From Halomonas sp. S3-1-1 (lineage in GTDB: Bacteria; Pseudomonadota; Gammaproteobacteria; Pseudomonadales; Halomonadaceae), in assembly GCF_023757625.1 (NCBI RefSeq), contig NZ_JALGBZ010000001.1:124001-188000 (forward strand): a stretch of DNA of 64,000 bases. Reading direction: 5' to 3'. Every line of letters begins with the position of its first letter. The first letter of the stretch is position 1. Made by a program: the position numbers and the translations under genes. The notes below the pieces were generated by a model. That model saw only the letters and a list, made by a program, of their open reading frames with translations. It had not been told where the DNA came from and searched no databases. Shown here piece after piece: positions 40,776-49,524 of this stretch.

Positions 40776-42407
40776 ATGCTCGTTTCCCGCACTGCGTTAC
40801 CCGCTGGCGTCGTCCTGCTTGCGCTGGCGCCCGCTGCCCTGGCCGCCCCCTTTACGCTGACGATCTACCACACCAACGACCTGCACGGGCGCACCGACCA
40901 GTACCCGCAGCTGGTCAGCGCCCTGGAGCAGGCGCGCAGCGAGTACGGCGAAGGGCTGTTGCTCGACGCCGGCGATATTTTCTCCGGCACGCTCTACTTC
41001 AACGCGTTCAAGGGGCTGGACGCCGTCGAGTTCATGAATGCGATGGGAGTGGACGCCTTCGTTCCCGGCAACCACGAGTTCGACCTGAACGACCCGGAAA
41101 ACGGCCACCAGGCGCTGGCGGCGCTGTTCGAGGCCGCGGAGTTTCCCATTCTGGGTGCCAACCTTAACTTCACCGGCGCGCCGGAGTTTAGCGAGCTGCT
41201 GGGTGAATCGATCAGCGCCGAGCCGCAGCCGGGGCATCTTTATGACGGCGTGATCCTCGAGCAGGGCGGTGAGCGCATTGGCGTGTTCGGGCTGAGCACT
41301 CAGTCGAGCGAGAGCGTCTCGAGCCCGGGTAACGTCACTATTGGCGACTACCGCGCGGCGGCCGAGGCGATGGTCGAGGCGTTCGAAACCCAGGGCGTGA
41401 ACAAGGTCGTCGCGCTAACGCATCTGGGGTATGACAGCGACCCGGCGGTGGGCAACGACCGGCTGCTCGCCCAGCACGTCGAGGGGATCGACGTGATCAT
41501 CGGCGGGCACAGTCACACCCGGCTCGAGTCGCCCGTGACCGTGGCCGAGAACGACCGGGGCGAGGTGAAAGCGCCTACGGTCATCGGTCAGGCGAACGAG
41601 TACGGCCAGTACCTGGGCGTGATGCAGGTCACCTTCGATGATGACGGCGTGGTGACGGAGGCCAGCGGCGAGCTGCTGGCGGCAGAGGACTTCGAGCCGG
41701 ACCCGGATGCCGACGCGATGCTCGCGCCTTATACCGCTCAAATCGAGGAGCTGCGCGACGCCGAGGTGGGCGTCACGCTCGACGAGACCTTGCCCAACCC
41801 ACGCCACGGAAACGGCGACGAACAGAGCGTGCGTGCCAATGAAACCGCGCTGGGTAACCTAATCGCGGATGGCCAGCTTGCCGCCGCGCGCCGGGTGAAC
41901 CCGGAGACCGTGCTGGCGTTGCAAAACGGCGGCGGCGTGCGCGAGCCGATTCCACAAGGCCCCGTGACCGTGGGTGAGCTGATCGCCGTGCAGCCCTTCG
42001 GCAATCGCCTGACGCTGATGGACCTGACCGGCGCCGAGCTTTTGGACACTTTCGAGATCGCTCTGGCCGGCGCTCCGGAGGAGAGCGGTGCGTTTTTGCA
42101 AATCTCCCAGGGCACCGAGGTGGTGTATGACAGCTCCGAGCCTGCCGGCGAGCGCGTGGTGAGCCTGAAGGTGACCGAGAACGGCGCGCTCACCGATATC
42201 GACCCGGCGCGCACCTACGTGGTCGCCACCAACAACTTCACCGCCGCCGGTGGCGATAGCCACACCGCGCTTGAAGGCGCGCATGAGGATGATCGTAGCC
42301 ACATCGTCGGCAATACCGACTGGGAAATGCTGCGCGACTACCTGGTGGAGCAGGGTGAGATCGCGCCCCGAGTGGAAGGGCGCATCGTCGATGTGGCAGG
42401 GGAGTGA
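40776..42407 (+). CDS. Secreted 5'-nucleotidase/UDP-sugar hydrolase-type metallophosphatase
   Basis: 543 aa from ATG 40776 with AAGGAG upstream. Signal peptide, then the calcineurin-like phosphatase domain beginning FTLTIYHTNDLHGR, with LLLDAGDIFSG, VPGNHEFD and IIGGHSHTRLES carrying the two-metal ligands. The C-terminal 5'-nucleotidase domain (about 330-530) has NGGGVREPIPQGPVTVGEL and NNFTAAGGD. Family members release phosphate from nucleotides in the periplasm. With the ugp operon next to it, phosphate scavenging is likely. It is somewhat shorter than UshA (550 aa) but complete. Confidence 0.9.
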   Translation: MLVSRTALPAGVVLLALAPAALAAPFTLTIYHTNDLHGRTDQYPQLVSALEQARSEYGEGLLLDAGDIFSGTLYFNAFKGLDAVEFMNAMGVDAFVPGNHEFDLNDPENGHQALAALFEAAEFPILGANLNFTGAPEFSELLGESISAEPQPGHLYDGVILEQGGERIGVFGLSTQSSESVSSPGNVTIGDYRAAAEAMVEAFETQGVNKVVALTHLGYDSDPAVGNDRLLAQHVEGIDVIIGGHSHTRLESPVTVAENDRGEVKAPTVIGQANEYGQYLGVMQVTFDDDGVVTEASGELLAAEDFEPDPDADAMLAPYTAQIEELRDAEVGVTLDETLPNPRHGNGDEQSVRANETALGNLIADGQLAAARRVNPETVLALQNGGGVREPIPQGPVTVGELIAVQPFGNRLTLMDLTGAELLDTFEIALAGAPEESGAFLQISQGTEVVYDSSEPAGERVVSLKVTENGALTDIDPARTYVVATNNFTAAGGDSHTALEGAHEDDRSHIVGNTDWEMLRDYLVEQGEIAPRVEGRIVDVAGE

Positions 42408-42415
42408 GAGTGAGT

Positions 42416-42439
42416 GAGCGAGTAAGCGCTTACTTGCTC
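42416..42439. terminator. 24-bp near-perfect palindrome between convergent genes
   Basis: GAGCGAGTAAGC followed directly by GCTTACTTGCTC, complementary except one G-T pair. It lies between the stops of the nucleotidase gene (42407) and ugpC (42441). No T-run, so it may act as a weak bidirectional terminator or stabiliser. Confidence 0.45.
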
Positions 42440-42440
42440 G

Positions 42441-43496
42441 TCAGCCGGTGCGCTGACCGCTTTCACGGTTGAACGGGTGTAGAGCGCTGCGGGCGATATA
42501 AAAGCGCAGCGTCTCGCCCTCGTTTACCGGTGGCTCTCCGCCGCCGGTGCGGATCACCGTGGGCTGCTCGCTGCCCGCCAAGCGCACGTACAGGTGGCTT
42601 TCGGCACCGGCGGCCTCGAAAAGCTCCAGGGTGGAATCGACCACCAGGTGCGGGGCGCTGGGCGCACTCAGGTGCATGTCGTCCGGGCGGATGCCGACGA
42701 TATCGGTGCCGGCGGGCAGGTCGTCGAGCAGGTTGTCGGCGCTTCGCGTGGCCAGATACTCGACGGGCAGCATGTTCATCGCCGGCGAGCCGATGAAGCC
42801 GGCCACGAACATGCTCGCCGGGCGATTGAAGATCTCCATCGGCGTGCCCACCTGTTCGATCTTTCCGGCGTTCAAAACGACCAGCCGGTCGCCCAGGGTC
42901 ATGGCTTCCAGCTGGTCGTGGGTGACGTAGAGGCTGGTGGTCTTGAGTCGGCGCTGTAACTGTTTGATCTCGACGCGCATCTGTACGCGTAGCTTGGCGT
43001 CCAGATTCGATAGCGGCTCGTCGAACAAAAACGCCGCCGGCTCACGCACCAGTGCCCGGCCCATGGCCACCCGCTGGCGCTGGCCGCCGGAGAGGTTGCG
43101 CGGCTTGCGCTGAAGGTACTCCTCTATCTCGAGCATCTTCGCGGCCTTGCGCACCCGCTCCTCGATCGCGGGCTTTTTGAAGCCGCGGTTTTTCAGCCCG
43201 TAGGCGAGGTTGTTGTACACCGTCATGTGCGGGTAGAGCGCGTAGTTTTGAAACACCATGGCGATGTCGCGTTCGGCGGGCTCTAGCTTGTTGACCACCC
43301 GGTCACCGATCTTGAGTGTGCCTTCAGAAATCGTCTCGAGCCCCGCTACCATGCGTAAAAGCGTGGATTTACCGCAGCCCGACGGACCCACCAGCACCAC
43401 GAACTCGCCGTCTTCGATGGCAAGGTCGATGCCTTTGACGGCCTGCACGCCGCCGGCGTAGGTCTTCTTGATTCCTTCCAGGGTGATACTGGCCAT
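42441..43496 (-). CDS. ugpC: Glycerol-3-phosphate ABC transporter ATPase UgpC
   Basis: 351 aa. Walker [10 protein letters not shown] (about 38-46), signature [19 protein letters not shown], Walker [17 protein letters not shown], and a C-terminal MalK-like TOBE domain ([18 protein letters not shown]). Powers UgpAE. Last gene of the minus-strand ugpBAEC operon, 1 base after ugpE. Confidence 0.94.
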   Translation of the reverse strand: MASITLEGIKKTYAGGVQAVKGIDLAIEDGEFVVLVGPSGCGKSTLLRMVAGLETISEGTLKIGDRVVNKLEPAERDIAMVFQNYALYPHMTVYNNLAYGLKNRGFKKPAIEERVRKAAKMLEIEEYLQRKPRNLSGGQRQRVAMGRALVREPAAFLFDEPLSNLDAKLRVQMRVEIKQLQRRLKTTSLYVTHDQLEAMTLGDRLVVLNAGKIEQVGTPMEIFNRPASMFVAGFIGSPAMNMLPVEYLATRSADNLLDDLPAGTDIVGIRPDDMHLSAPSAPHLVVDSTLELFEAAGAESHLYVRLAGSEQPTVIRTGGGEPPVNEGETLRFYIARSALHPFNRESGQRTG

Positions 43497-43497
43497 G

Positions 43498-44346
43498 CTA
43501 TTTCTCCGTCTCGGTCAGGCCTTTCACGAACAGTTTCTGCATCAACAGCACCACCATCACCGGCGGCACCATGGCCAGCATCACGGTGGCCATGATCAAA
43601 TTCCACGCCGGTACCCGATCGGACGAGGCCATCAGGCGTTTGATCCCCAGCACGACGGTATAGAAATCCTCGTCGGTGGTGACCAGCAGCGGCCACAGGT
43701 ACTGCACCCAGCCGTAGATGAACATGATCACGAACAGCGCGGCGATATTGGTGATCGATACCGGCAGCAGAATGTCCTTGAAGAACTTCATCGGCCCGGC
43801 GCCGTCGACACGGCTCGCCTCCATCAGCTCCTCGGGCACGGTCATGAAGAACTGGCGAAACAGAAACGTCGCCGTGGCCGAGGCGATCAGCGGCAGCGTC
43901 AGCCCGGCGTAAGAGTTGAGCATGCCAAGATTTGCGACCACCGCGTAGGTGGGGATGATGCGTACCTCCACCGGCAGCATCAGCGTGATGAAGATGATCC
44001 AGAACGCCAGCAGGCGAAAGCGAAAGCGAAAGTAGACGATGGCGAACGCCGAGAGAATCGAGATCGCGATCTTGCCGATGGCAATCGTCAGCGCCATGAT
44101 CGTCGAGTTGCTCAGCATCAGCCAAAGCGGCGGGGCGCCGGCGACCTGCCAGCCGGAGCCGAGCATCTGTGAGTAGGTGTCCCACAGATTGTCGCCGGGC
44201 GTGAGCGGCAGCACCCCGCGCACGAAGGCGCCGGGTTCGTGGGTCGAGGCGATGAACGCCACGTACACCGGAAACGCCACGACCAGCACGCCGAGAATCA
44301 ACACCGCGTGGGTCAGAATATTCAGGAAGGGTCTGTTTTCGACCAT
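43498..44346 (-). CDS. ugpE: Glycerol-3-phosphate ABC transporter permease UgpE
   Basis: 282 aa with six hydrophobic helices. MalG-type permease: EAA loop [26 protein letters not shown] couples to UgpC, and the N-terminal [30 protein letters not shown] fits UgpE. 16 bases after ugpA. Confidence 0.94.
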   Translation of the reverse strand: MVENRPFLNILTHAVLILGVLVVAFPVYVAFIASTHEPGAFVRGVLPLTPGDNLWDTYSQMLGSGWQVAGAPPLWLMLSNSTIMALTIAIGKIAISILSAFAIVYFRFRFRLLAFWIIFITLMLPVEVRIIPTYAVVANLGMLNSYAGLTLPLIASATATFLFRQFFMTVPEELMEASRVDGAGPMKFFKDILLPVSITNIAALFVIMFIYGWVQYLWPLLVTTDEDFYTVVLGIKRLMASSDRVPAWNLIMATVMLAMVPPVMVVLLMQKLFVKGLTETEK

Positions 44347-44362
44347 TGTTAAGACCTTTGCG

Positions 44363-45247
44363 CTAGTAGTTGACCCGGCGTTCCACGTAACGGAACTGGA
44401 TGAAGGTCAGAAGAATCACGATGCCCATCAACAGCACCGACTGGGCCGACGACGAGCCAATGTTGAGCCCCGCCACGCCGTCGGTATAGACCTTGTAGAC
44501 CAGCGTCATGGTCGCCTGGCCCGGCCCGCCGCCGGTGGTGGCGTCGATCACCCCGAAGGTGTCGAACATCACGTAGTTGATGTTGATGATCAGCAAAAAG
44601 AAGGTGGTCGGCGACAGCAGCGGAAAGACGATGCTCCAAAAGCGCTTGAAGGGCGTGGCGCCGTCGATGGCGGCAGCCTCGATCAGCGATTTGGGCACCG
44701 ACTGAAGCCCGGCCAGAAAGAACAGGAAGTTGTAGGAGATCTGCTTCCAAGCCGCCGCGATGGTGATCAGTATCATCGCCTGGCTGCCGGAGACCCGGTG
44801 ATTCCAGTTAATGTCGAACCAGTCGAGCACGTGGGGCAGAAGCCCAATGGTCGGGTTGAACAGAAACCACCACAGCACCCCGGCCACCACCGGCGCCACC
44901 GCGTAGGGCCAGACCAGCAGCGTGGTGTAGAACTTCGCGCTTCTCAGCACCCGGTTGACACACACCGCCAGCAACAGCGCCAACCCCATGGAGAGCACCG
45001 TGACCGAGACGGCAAAGATCGCCGTGCGCCCCAGAGCGTTCAAGTAGCTTGGATCACTCAGAATGCGTGCGTAGTTCGAAAGGCCCACGAAGGTGGTCTT
45101 GAAGCCGAAGGCGTCGGTGCGCTCGAAGCTCGACTTCACCGCCTGGCTCGCCGGCCAGATGAAGAACACCAGCGTGATAATGAGCTGCGGCGCCAACAGG
45201 CAGTAGGGAAGCCACCGGTTCTGATAGGTGGAGCGTTTGGTCTGCAT
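44363..45247 (-). CDS. ugpA: Glycerol-3-phosphate ABC transporter permease UgpA
   Basis: 294 aa. MalF-type permease with six helices; N-terminal [27 protein letters not shown] loop [27 protein letters not shown], and the C-terminal YVERRVNY tail are typical of UgpA. Follows ugpB after 133 bases that contain a large hairpin. Confidence 0.94.
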   Translation of the reverse strand: MQTKRSTYQNRWLPYCLLAPQLIITLVFFIWPASQAVKSSFERTDAFGFKTTFVGLSNYARILSDPSYLNALGRTAIFAVSVTVLSMGLALLLAVCVNRVLRSAKFYTTLLVWPYAVAPVVAGVLWWFLFNPTIGLLPHVLDWFDINWNHRVSGSQAMILITIAAAWKQISYNFLFFLAGLQSVPKSLIEAAAIDGATPFKRFWSIVFPLLSPTTFFLLIININYVMFDTFGVIDATTGGGPGQATMTLVYKVYTDGVAGLNIGSSSAQSVLLMGIVILLTFIQFRYVERRVNY

Positions 45248-45330
45248 GATGAATCCTGTATTACGAGCGCCCGGAAAAGCCGTCCCGTGAGCCCCACCTT
45301 GAAAGTGAAAGGCAGGCCCAGGGGAAGGCT

Positions 45331-45369
45331 CTCACGACGAACCCCGGCGTAAGGGCCGGGGTTCGTGAG
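45331..45369 (-). promoter_or_regulatory. Stem-loop between ugpB and ugpA
   Basis: 15-bp stem (CTCACGA...ACCCCGGC with GCCGGGGTTCGTGAG), a 3-base bulge on one side and a 6-base loop, about 10 bases after the ugpB stop. Such elements between a binding-protein gene and its permease genes commonly stop 3' decay and allow higher binding-protein level, as in malE-malF. Confidence 0.65.
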
Positions 45370-45380
45370 ACGATCAAGCG

Positions 45381-46709
45381 TTAGTTATTGGCCGACTCGA
45401 AATCGCGCAGGATCTGGTTGCCGCGCTCTACCGCGTCATCCAGCGCTTCCTGGCCGGTCTTGTCGCCCGCCAGCACCGCCTGGAACTCTTCGTCGAGCAC
45501 CATGCGCACCTGCGGGTAGTTGCCAAAGCGCAGGCCTTTGGAGTTCTCGGTGGGCTCGTTCAGGTTGATCTGCTCGATGGCGAGATCCGCACCCGGGTTC
45601 TCCTCGTAGTAGCCCTGCTCCTGGCTCAGCTCATAAGCGGCGGTGGTGATCGGCAGATAGCCGGTGCCCTGGTGCCACTCGGCCTGTACTTCAGGAAGCG
45701 ACAGGTACTCCAAAAACTCCGCGACGCCGGCGTACTCGTCGTCTTCATGACCGGAGAGCACCCACAGCGTCGCGCCGCCGATGATCGAGTTCTGCGGGGC
45801 GCCCTCGACGTCATCGTAATAGGGCAGCATGCCGAAACCGACTTCGAAATCGGAGTTGGCCAGCACGTCGGCGCGCGAGGCCGAGGAGTTCATGTACATC
45901 GCGCAGTCGCCGGCGTAGAACGAGGGCGCAGCGTCCGGGCCGTTGGCGGGGCCGGCGTAGCTGTAGACGCCGCTGTCGCTCCACTCCTTCAGCTGGTCCC
46001 AGAAGCGCGCCTGCACCTCGCCGTTGAAGACGAACTCGGTGTCCATGCCGCCAAAGCCGTTCTCTTTGGTGCCGATCGGCTGGTTGTGCAGCGCCGAGAA
46101 GTTCTCGAGGCCGATCCAGTTGGCCGCGTAAGCCATGGTGAAACCACACGATGCCGCGCCTTCGTCGACGATCTGTTGACCCATCTCGCCCATTTCCGCC
46201 CAAGTGGTCGGCGGGGTTTCCGGATCGAGTCCGGCGGCCTCGAAGGCGTCCTTGTTGTAGTAGAGGATCGGCGTCGAGGAGTTGAACGGCATCGAGAGCA
46301 TGTTGCCGTCGGTGTCGGTGTAGTAGCCGGTCACCACGGGCAGATAGTTGTCCGCATCGAAGTCGTTGCCGTGCGCTTCCATCAGCTCGAAGACGGGGTA
46401 GATGGCGCCCTGGGCGGCCATCATGGTGCCGGTGCCGACTTCATAGATCTGTACCAGGTGCGGCTGTTCGCCGGCGCGGAAGGCGGCGATGGTGTTGACC
46501 ATGGTCGCTTCGTACTCGCCCCGGTAGGAGGGCGTGACCTGGTACTCATCCTGTGTGGCGTTGAAGTCCTCGGCCAGCGCGCTTAGGCGCTCGCCGAGCT
46601 CGCCGCCCATGGAGTGCCACCATGTGATCTCGGTGGCGGCCTGGGCGGACATGCTCAGGGTGGCCGCGGCGATACCGACGGATAACGCGCGTAACGTGAA
46701 ACGAGACAT
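45381..46709 (-). CDS. ugpB: Glycerol-3-phosphate ABC transporter binding protein UgpB
   Basis: 442 aa. Signal peptide (MSRFTLRALSVGIAAATLSMSAQA|A), then ATEITWWHSMGGELGERLSALAEDFNA, RGEYEATMVNTIAAFRAGEQPHLVQIYEVGTGTMMAAQGAIYPV and GFTMAYAANWIGLENFSALHNQPIG, all characteristic of UgpB. Captures sn-glycerol-3-phosphate and glycerophosphodiesters in the periplasm. First gene of the operon, with a Pho-box-like sequence about 90 bases upstream. Confidence 0.95.
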   Translation of the reverse strand: MSRFTLRALSVGIAAATLSMSAQAATEITWWHSMGGELGERLSALAEDFNATQDEYQVTPSYRGEYEATMVNTIAAFRAGEQPHLVQIYEVGTGTMMAAQGAIYPVFELMEAHGNDFDADNYLPVVTGYYTDTDGNMLSMPFNSSTPILYYNKDAFEAAGLDPETPPTTWAEMGEMGQQIVDEGAASCGFTMAYAANWIGLENFSALHNQPIGTKENGFGGMDTEFVFNGEVQARFWDQLKEWSDSGVYSYAGPANGPDAAPSFYAGDCAMYMNSSASRADVLANSDFEVGFGMLPYYDDVEGAPQNSIIGGATLWVLSGHEDDEYAGVAEFLEYLSLPEVQAEWHQGTGYLPITTAAYELSQEQGYYEENPGADLAIEQINLNEPTENSKGLRFGNYPQVRMVLDEEFQAVLAGDKTGQEALDDAVERGNQILRDFESANN

Positions 46710-46796
46710 ACATCACTCCTTGTAGGCCCGGGCAGGGCCGGGCGGCGCAGTACGTTTATTGAGCTTGTGGGGTGCACTGAACAGTAGTGAGTCTAT

Positions 46797-46814
46797 ATGA
46801 CAAATTGATGAACG
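46797..46814 (-). promoter_or_regulatory. Candidate Pho box upstream of ugpB
   Basis: Minus strand CGTTCAT-CAAT-TTGTCAT matches the PhoB direct-repeat CTGTCAT-N4-CTGTCAT at 5/7 and 6/7 with exact spacing. It lies about 90 bases before the ugpB start. ugp genes are PhoB-activated in enterobacteria. Confidence 0.6.
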
Positions 46815-46912
46815 ATAACCGGACAAAGGTTCAAGGCTCATGCCACTTTGGCAGTAGGCGAGCGCGGTGGGCAGTGCTAGGGTGGGGCAACGCGCTTAAC
46901 CCGAGACACGTC

Positions 46913-48082
46913 ATGACGAATGCAGAATCGCTTCTTTCCCAACTCATCGCCTTTGATACCACCTCCCGCGGCTCCAACCTGGCGCTGATCGAATTCGTCG
47001 AAGGTTATCTGGCCGAGTACGGCGTCGCCTCCGAGCGGGTGATGAGCCCCTGTTATACCAAGGCGAATCTGATCGCGCGCATCGGCCCGGACGCGCCGGG
47101 TGGGGTGATGCTGTCGGGCCATACCGACGTAGTGCCGGTCGAGGGCCAGCCTTGGTCGACGGATCCGTTCACGCTTCACGACGGCGGCGACGGCCGGCTT
47201 TACGGTCGCGGAAGCTGTGACATGAAGGGCTTTATCGCCTGCGCGCTGGCCATGGTGCCCGCGTGGGTAAAAGCACCGCTTGCTCAGCCCATCTACTTTG
47301 GCTTCTCTTATGACGAGGAGATCGGCTGCGTCGGCGCGCCGGACCTGATCAAGCGCTTTTACGAGCACTACTCCACCACCGCCCATGTCATCGTCGGTGA
47401 GCCGACCCTGATGCAGCCGGTGGTTGCACAAAAAGGCGCGACCAACCTGCGCACCACCGTGACCGGGGTCGAGGCGCACAGCAGTCAGGTCAGTCAGGGC
47501 ACCTCGGCGATCCACGTGGCCGCGCGGCTGGTGAGTTTCATCGAGGACACCATGGCGGCACTGGTGGAAGAGGGCCGGGTGGACGACGCCTTCAACGTAC
47601 CCCACACCAGCCTGCACGTGGGCAGAATAAAGGGCGGCACGGCGATCAACATCATGGCTCGCGAATGCACCTTCGAGTGGGAGATCCGCCACCTGCCGAC
47701 CGAGACTTTCGACGAGGTGTTTGCCCGGTTCACGCAGTACGCCGATTCGCTCAAGGCAGAGCTCGCCGCGCGCGGCAAGCAGGTTGTGATCGACACCGAG
47801 GCGCTCAACGTCACCGTGCCGGGACTTGCCGATCGCGACAACGCCGCCGTGCTGCGTTTGGCCAAGGATCACCTGCCCGATGAGTGCTGTAACCACGCGG
47901 TGGCCTACGCCACCGAGGCCGGGCAGTTCCAGGGCCAGGGGCTTCAAACGATCATCCTCGGCCCCGGCAGCATCGCCCAGGCCCACCAGCCCGACGAGTA
48001 CATCGAGAAAAGCGAGCTTGAGGCGTGCGTCGAATTCATGACCAGAATGGGGCAGGCGTTAGAGGCGCCATTCGAGGGGTAG
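46913..48082 (+). CDS. argE: Acetylornithine deacetylase ArgE
   Basis: 389 aa from ATG 46913 (MTNAESLLSQ); only a weak GAGA site. M20 metallopeptidase family: LSGHTDVVPVEGQPWS (first metal His and Asp), GRGSCDMKGFIACALAM, FSYDEEIGCVGAPDLI (catalytic Glu pair) and C-terminal ILGPGSIAQAHQPDEYIEKSEL. It removes the acetyl group from N-acetylornithine in arginine synthesis. No other arg synthesis genes adjoin it. Divergent from ugpB; followed by a palindromic element and a bidirectional terminator. Confidence 0.92.
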   Translation: MTNAESLLSQLIAFDTTSRGSNLALIEFVEGYLAEYGVASERVMSPCYTKANLIARIGPDAPGGVMLSGHTDVVPVEGQPWSTDPFTLHDGGDGRLYGRGSCDMKGFIACALAMVPAWVKAPLAQPIYFGFSYDEEIGCVGAPDLIKRFYEHYSTTAHVIVGEPTLMQPVVAQKGATNLRTTVTGVEAHSSQVSQGTSAIHVAARLVSFIEDTMAALVEEGRVDDAFNVPHTSLHVGRIKGGTAINIMARECTFEWEIRHLPTETFDEVFARFTQYADSLKAELAARGKQVVIDTEALNVTVPGLADRDNAAVLRLAKDHLPDECCNHAVAYATEAGQFQGQGLQTIILGPGSIAQAHQPDEYIEKSELEACVEFMTRMGQALEAPFEG

Positions 48083-48122
48083 ATGAAAGTGGTTTTGATG
48101 GGGAGGCAGACAGGCCGGTGCT

Positions 48123-48219
48123 GTGCCGGGCAGCCCTACACGAGGGCGCTGTGAATACCTCCCTGTACGCTACTTTCGCCATCCTTGGCGAAAGACCCTC
48201 GTTACGGGCTGCCCGGCAC
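48123..48219. repeat. 97-bp structured palindromic element after argE
   Basis: Outer arms GTGCCGGGCAGCCC (48123-48136) and GGGCTGCCCGGCAC (48206-48219) are perfect complements. Inside are a second pair GAGGG/CCCTC and an inner hairpin TTTCGCC-N6-GGCGAAA (48174-48193). The whole folds into one long stem with an internal arm. It lies between convergent genes, codes for nothing apparent, and has the look of a dispersed REP/MITE-like element. Confidence 0.7.
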
Positions 48220-48254
48220 GGCTGACAAGGTGGATTGGCCATGGGCCACCAACG

Positions 48255-48281
48255 AAAACACCCGCCATGAGCGGGTGTTTT
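48255..48281. terminator. Bidirectional terminator between argE and the 103-aa gene
   Basis: AAAACACCCGC/GCGGGTGTTTT stem with a 5-base loop; flanking A and T runs provide a U-tract on both strands. Serves both convergent genes. Confidence 0.88.
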
Positions 48282-48302
48282 GGGTATCGCCAAACGTTTC
48301 TG

Positions 48303-48614
48303 TCAGGGCGAGGAGTGCTCTTCGAAAAGCTCTGCCTTGGCGTCGCGCATGACCTCCTCGCAGGCCTGCTGATGGGCAAGCTGGGTAATCAGACCCTGGG
48401 TGACTTCGAAGCCTTTCATCAGGCAGGTATCCACCTCGGCGAGGCTAATGGCCGGCGTTACGTGACAGTCGATTCTGACCGTACGGCCTCCGCCCTGAAG
48501 GCGGTCGGCGAAGCGCCGCAGTCGCCAGGCAAGTCGTTCTTTCCATCGGGCCGCGTCTACCGCGCCCTCGTTTACGCTAAACGTGCACTGCCATTCCGGT
48601 CTGTATACCTTCAT
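48303..48614 (-). CDS. Hypothetical protein, 103 aa
   Basis: ATG 48614 chosen for its GGAGG site; an upstream start adds 21 residues without a ribosome site. No signal peptide or membrane segment. The N-terminal half is basic and Trp/Arg rich (MKVYRPEWQCTFSVNEGAVDAARWKERLAWRLRRFADRLQGG); the C-terminal half is helical and acidic (EVTQGLITQLAHQQACEEVMRDAKAELFEEHSS). I do not recognise a family. Cytoplasmic, single gene. Confidence 0.68.
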   Translation of the reverse strand: MKVYRPEWQCTFSVNEGAVDAARWKERLAWRLRRFADRLQGGGRTVRIDCHVTPAISLAEVDTCLMKGFEVTQGLITQLAHQQACEEVMRDAKAELFEEHSSP

Positions 48615-48760
48615 GCGAACCTCCGCTGCGTCTGGAAAGATAGTTGGGTCGTGTGTCGTACTCCGTCTTTTTGGCAATGTGACTCTGCTACTATACCCAC
48701 ATTGACCGCGACCGATACAGGAAAAAGGCCCGATGCACCTGCGTTAATGGGGCCACCGTT

Positions 48761-49219
48761 ATGACTTCCAGTTTGATGACACCCTGCCCCTGTGGCAGTG
48801 GCGCTGTGTACCAAACGTGCTGCGGCGTCTACCACCAGGGCGTGGCCGCCCCCACGCCCGAAGCGCTGATGCGCTCGCGCTATAGCGCCTTCGCACTCGA
48901 TCTTGTCGATTATCTGAAAGCCACCTGGCACTCCAGCACCCGGCCTAAAACGCTTGCGCCGGACCCGGCCACGCAGTGGAAGCGCCTTTCTATCGAGTGC
49001 GCGCCCACACCTGAAGGCGAGCAGGGCACCGTTCACTTCAAGGCGTTCTTTTGGGAAGGCGGCTGGCACGTGCTGGAGGAGGTCTCGCGCTTCGTATTCG
49101 AGGCCGGGCGCTGGTACTACGTCGACGGCGACCCTCGCCTCGAGACACTCAAGCCCGGGCGCAACGAGCGTTGCCCGTGTGGGAGCGGGCGCAAACTCAA
49201 GGCGTGCTGCGGTGGCTAA
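48761..49219 (+). CDS. ychJ: YchJ-family SEC-C motif protein
   Basis: 152 aa. Has a SEC-C zinc motif at each end: CPCGSGAVYQTCC near residue 9 and RCPCGSGRKLKACC at the C terminus, with the YchJ core MRSRYSAFALDLVDYLKATWHSSTRP and WKRLSIECAPTPEGEQGTVHFKAFF between. This is the UPF0225/YchJ family; function unknown, zinc binding expected. Overlaps the GIY-YIG gene by 8 bases. Confidence 0.9.
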   Translation: MTSSLMTPCPCGSGAVYQTCCGVYHQGVAAPTPEALMRSRYSAFALDLVDYLKATWHSSTRPKTLAPDPATQWKRLSIECAPTPEGEQGTVHFKAFFWEGGWHVLEEVSRFVFEAGRWYYVDGDPRLETLKPGRNERCPCGSGRKLKACCGG

Positions 49220-49505
49220 CGGCGAAGGCGCACGGGCGCCGTGGTATCTTTACCTGCTGGAGTGCCGGCGCGGCACCTACGCCGGCATCACCAACGACCT
49301 AACCAAACGCTACCGGGCCCACTGCCAGGGCAAGGGGGCGCGCTATACCCGCGCCAACCCGCCCCAGGCGCTGCTGGGCGCTCAGCCGTTTGAGAGCCGC
49401 GCCGAGGCCAGCCGCGCCGAGTACCGCCTGAAGCAGCAAACGCCCACCGAGAAGCGCCGCTGGGCGGCCCGCTGGCCCTGCTGCGCGCCCGACGACTGCC
49501 CATGA
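49212..49505 (+). CDS. GIY-YIG nuclease-domain protein (YhbQ-like)
   Basis: 97 aa from GTG 49212, overlapping the end of ychJ; AAGG lies about 8 bases before it. The GIY-YIG core is seen as YLYLLEC...TYAGIT with RYRAHCQGKGARYTRANPPQALLGAQPF and the helix SRAEASRAEYRLKQQTPTEKRRW. Small single-domain members of this family (UPF0213/YhbQ) are predicted nucleases with uncertain function. Confidence 0.85.
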   Translation: MANGEGARAPWYLYLLECRRGTYAGITNDLTKRYRAHCQGKGARYTRANPPQALLGAQPFESRAEASRAEYRLKQQTPTEKRRWAARWPCCAPDDCP

Positions 49506-49524
49506 CTTTCAAGGAGCCACCGCC

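Noticed and set aside
44177..45352. 391-aa plus-strand frame opposite ugpA and ugpE
   Set aside because: Antisense shadow across two genes and their intergenic gap; no ribosome site.
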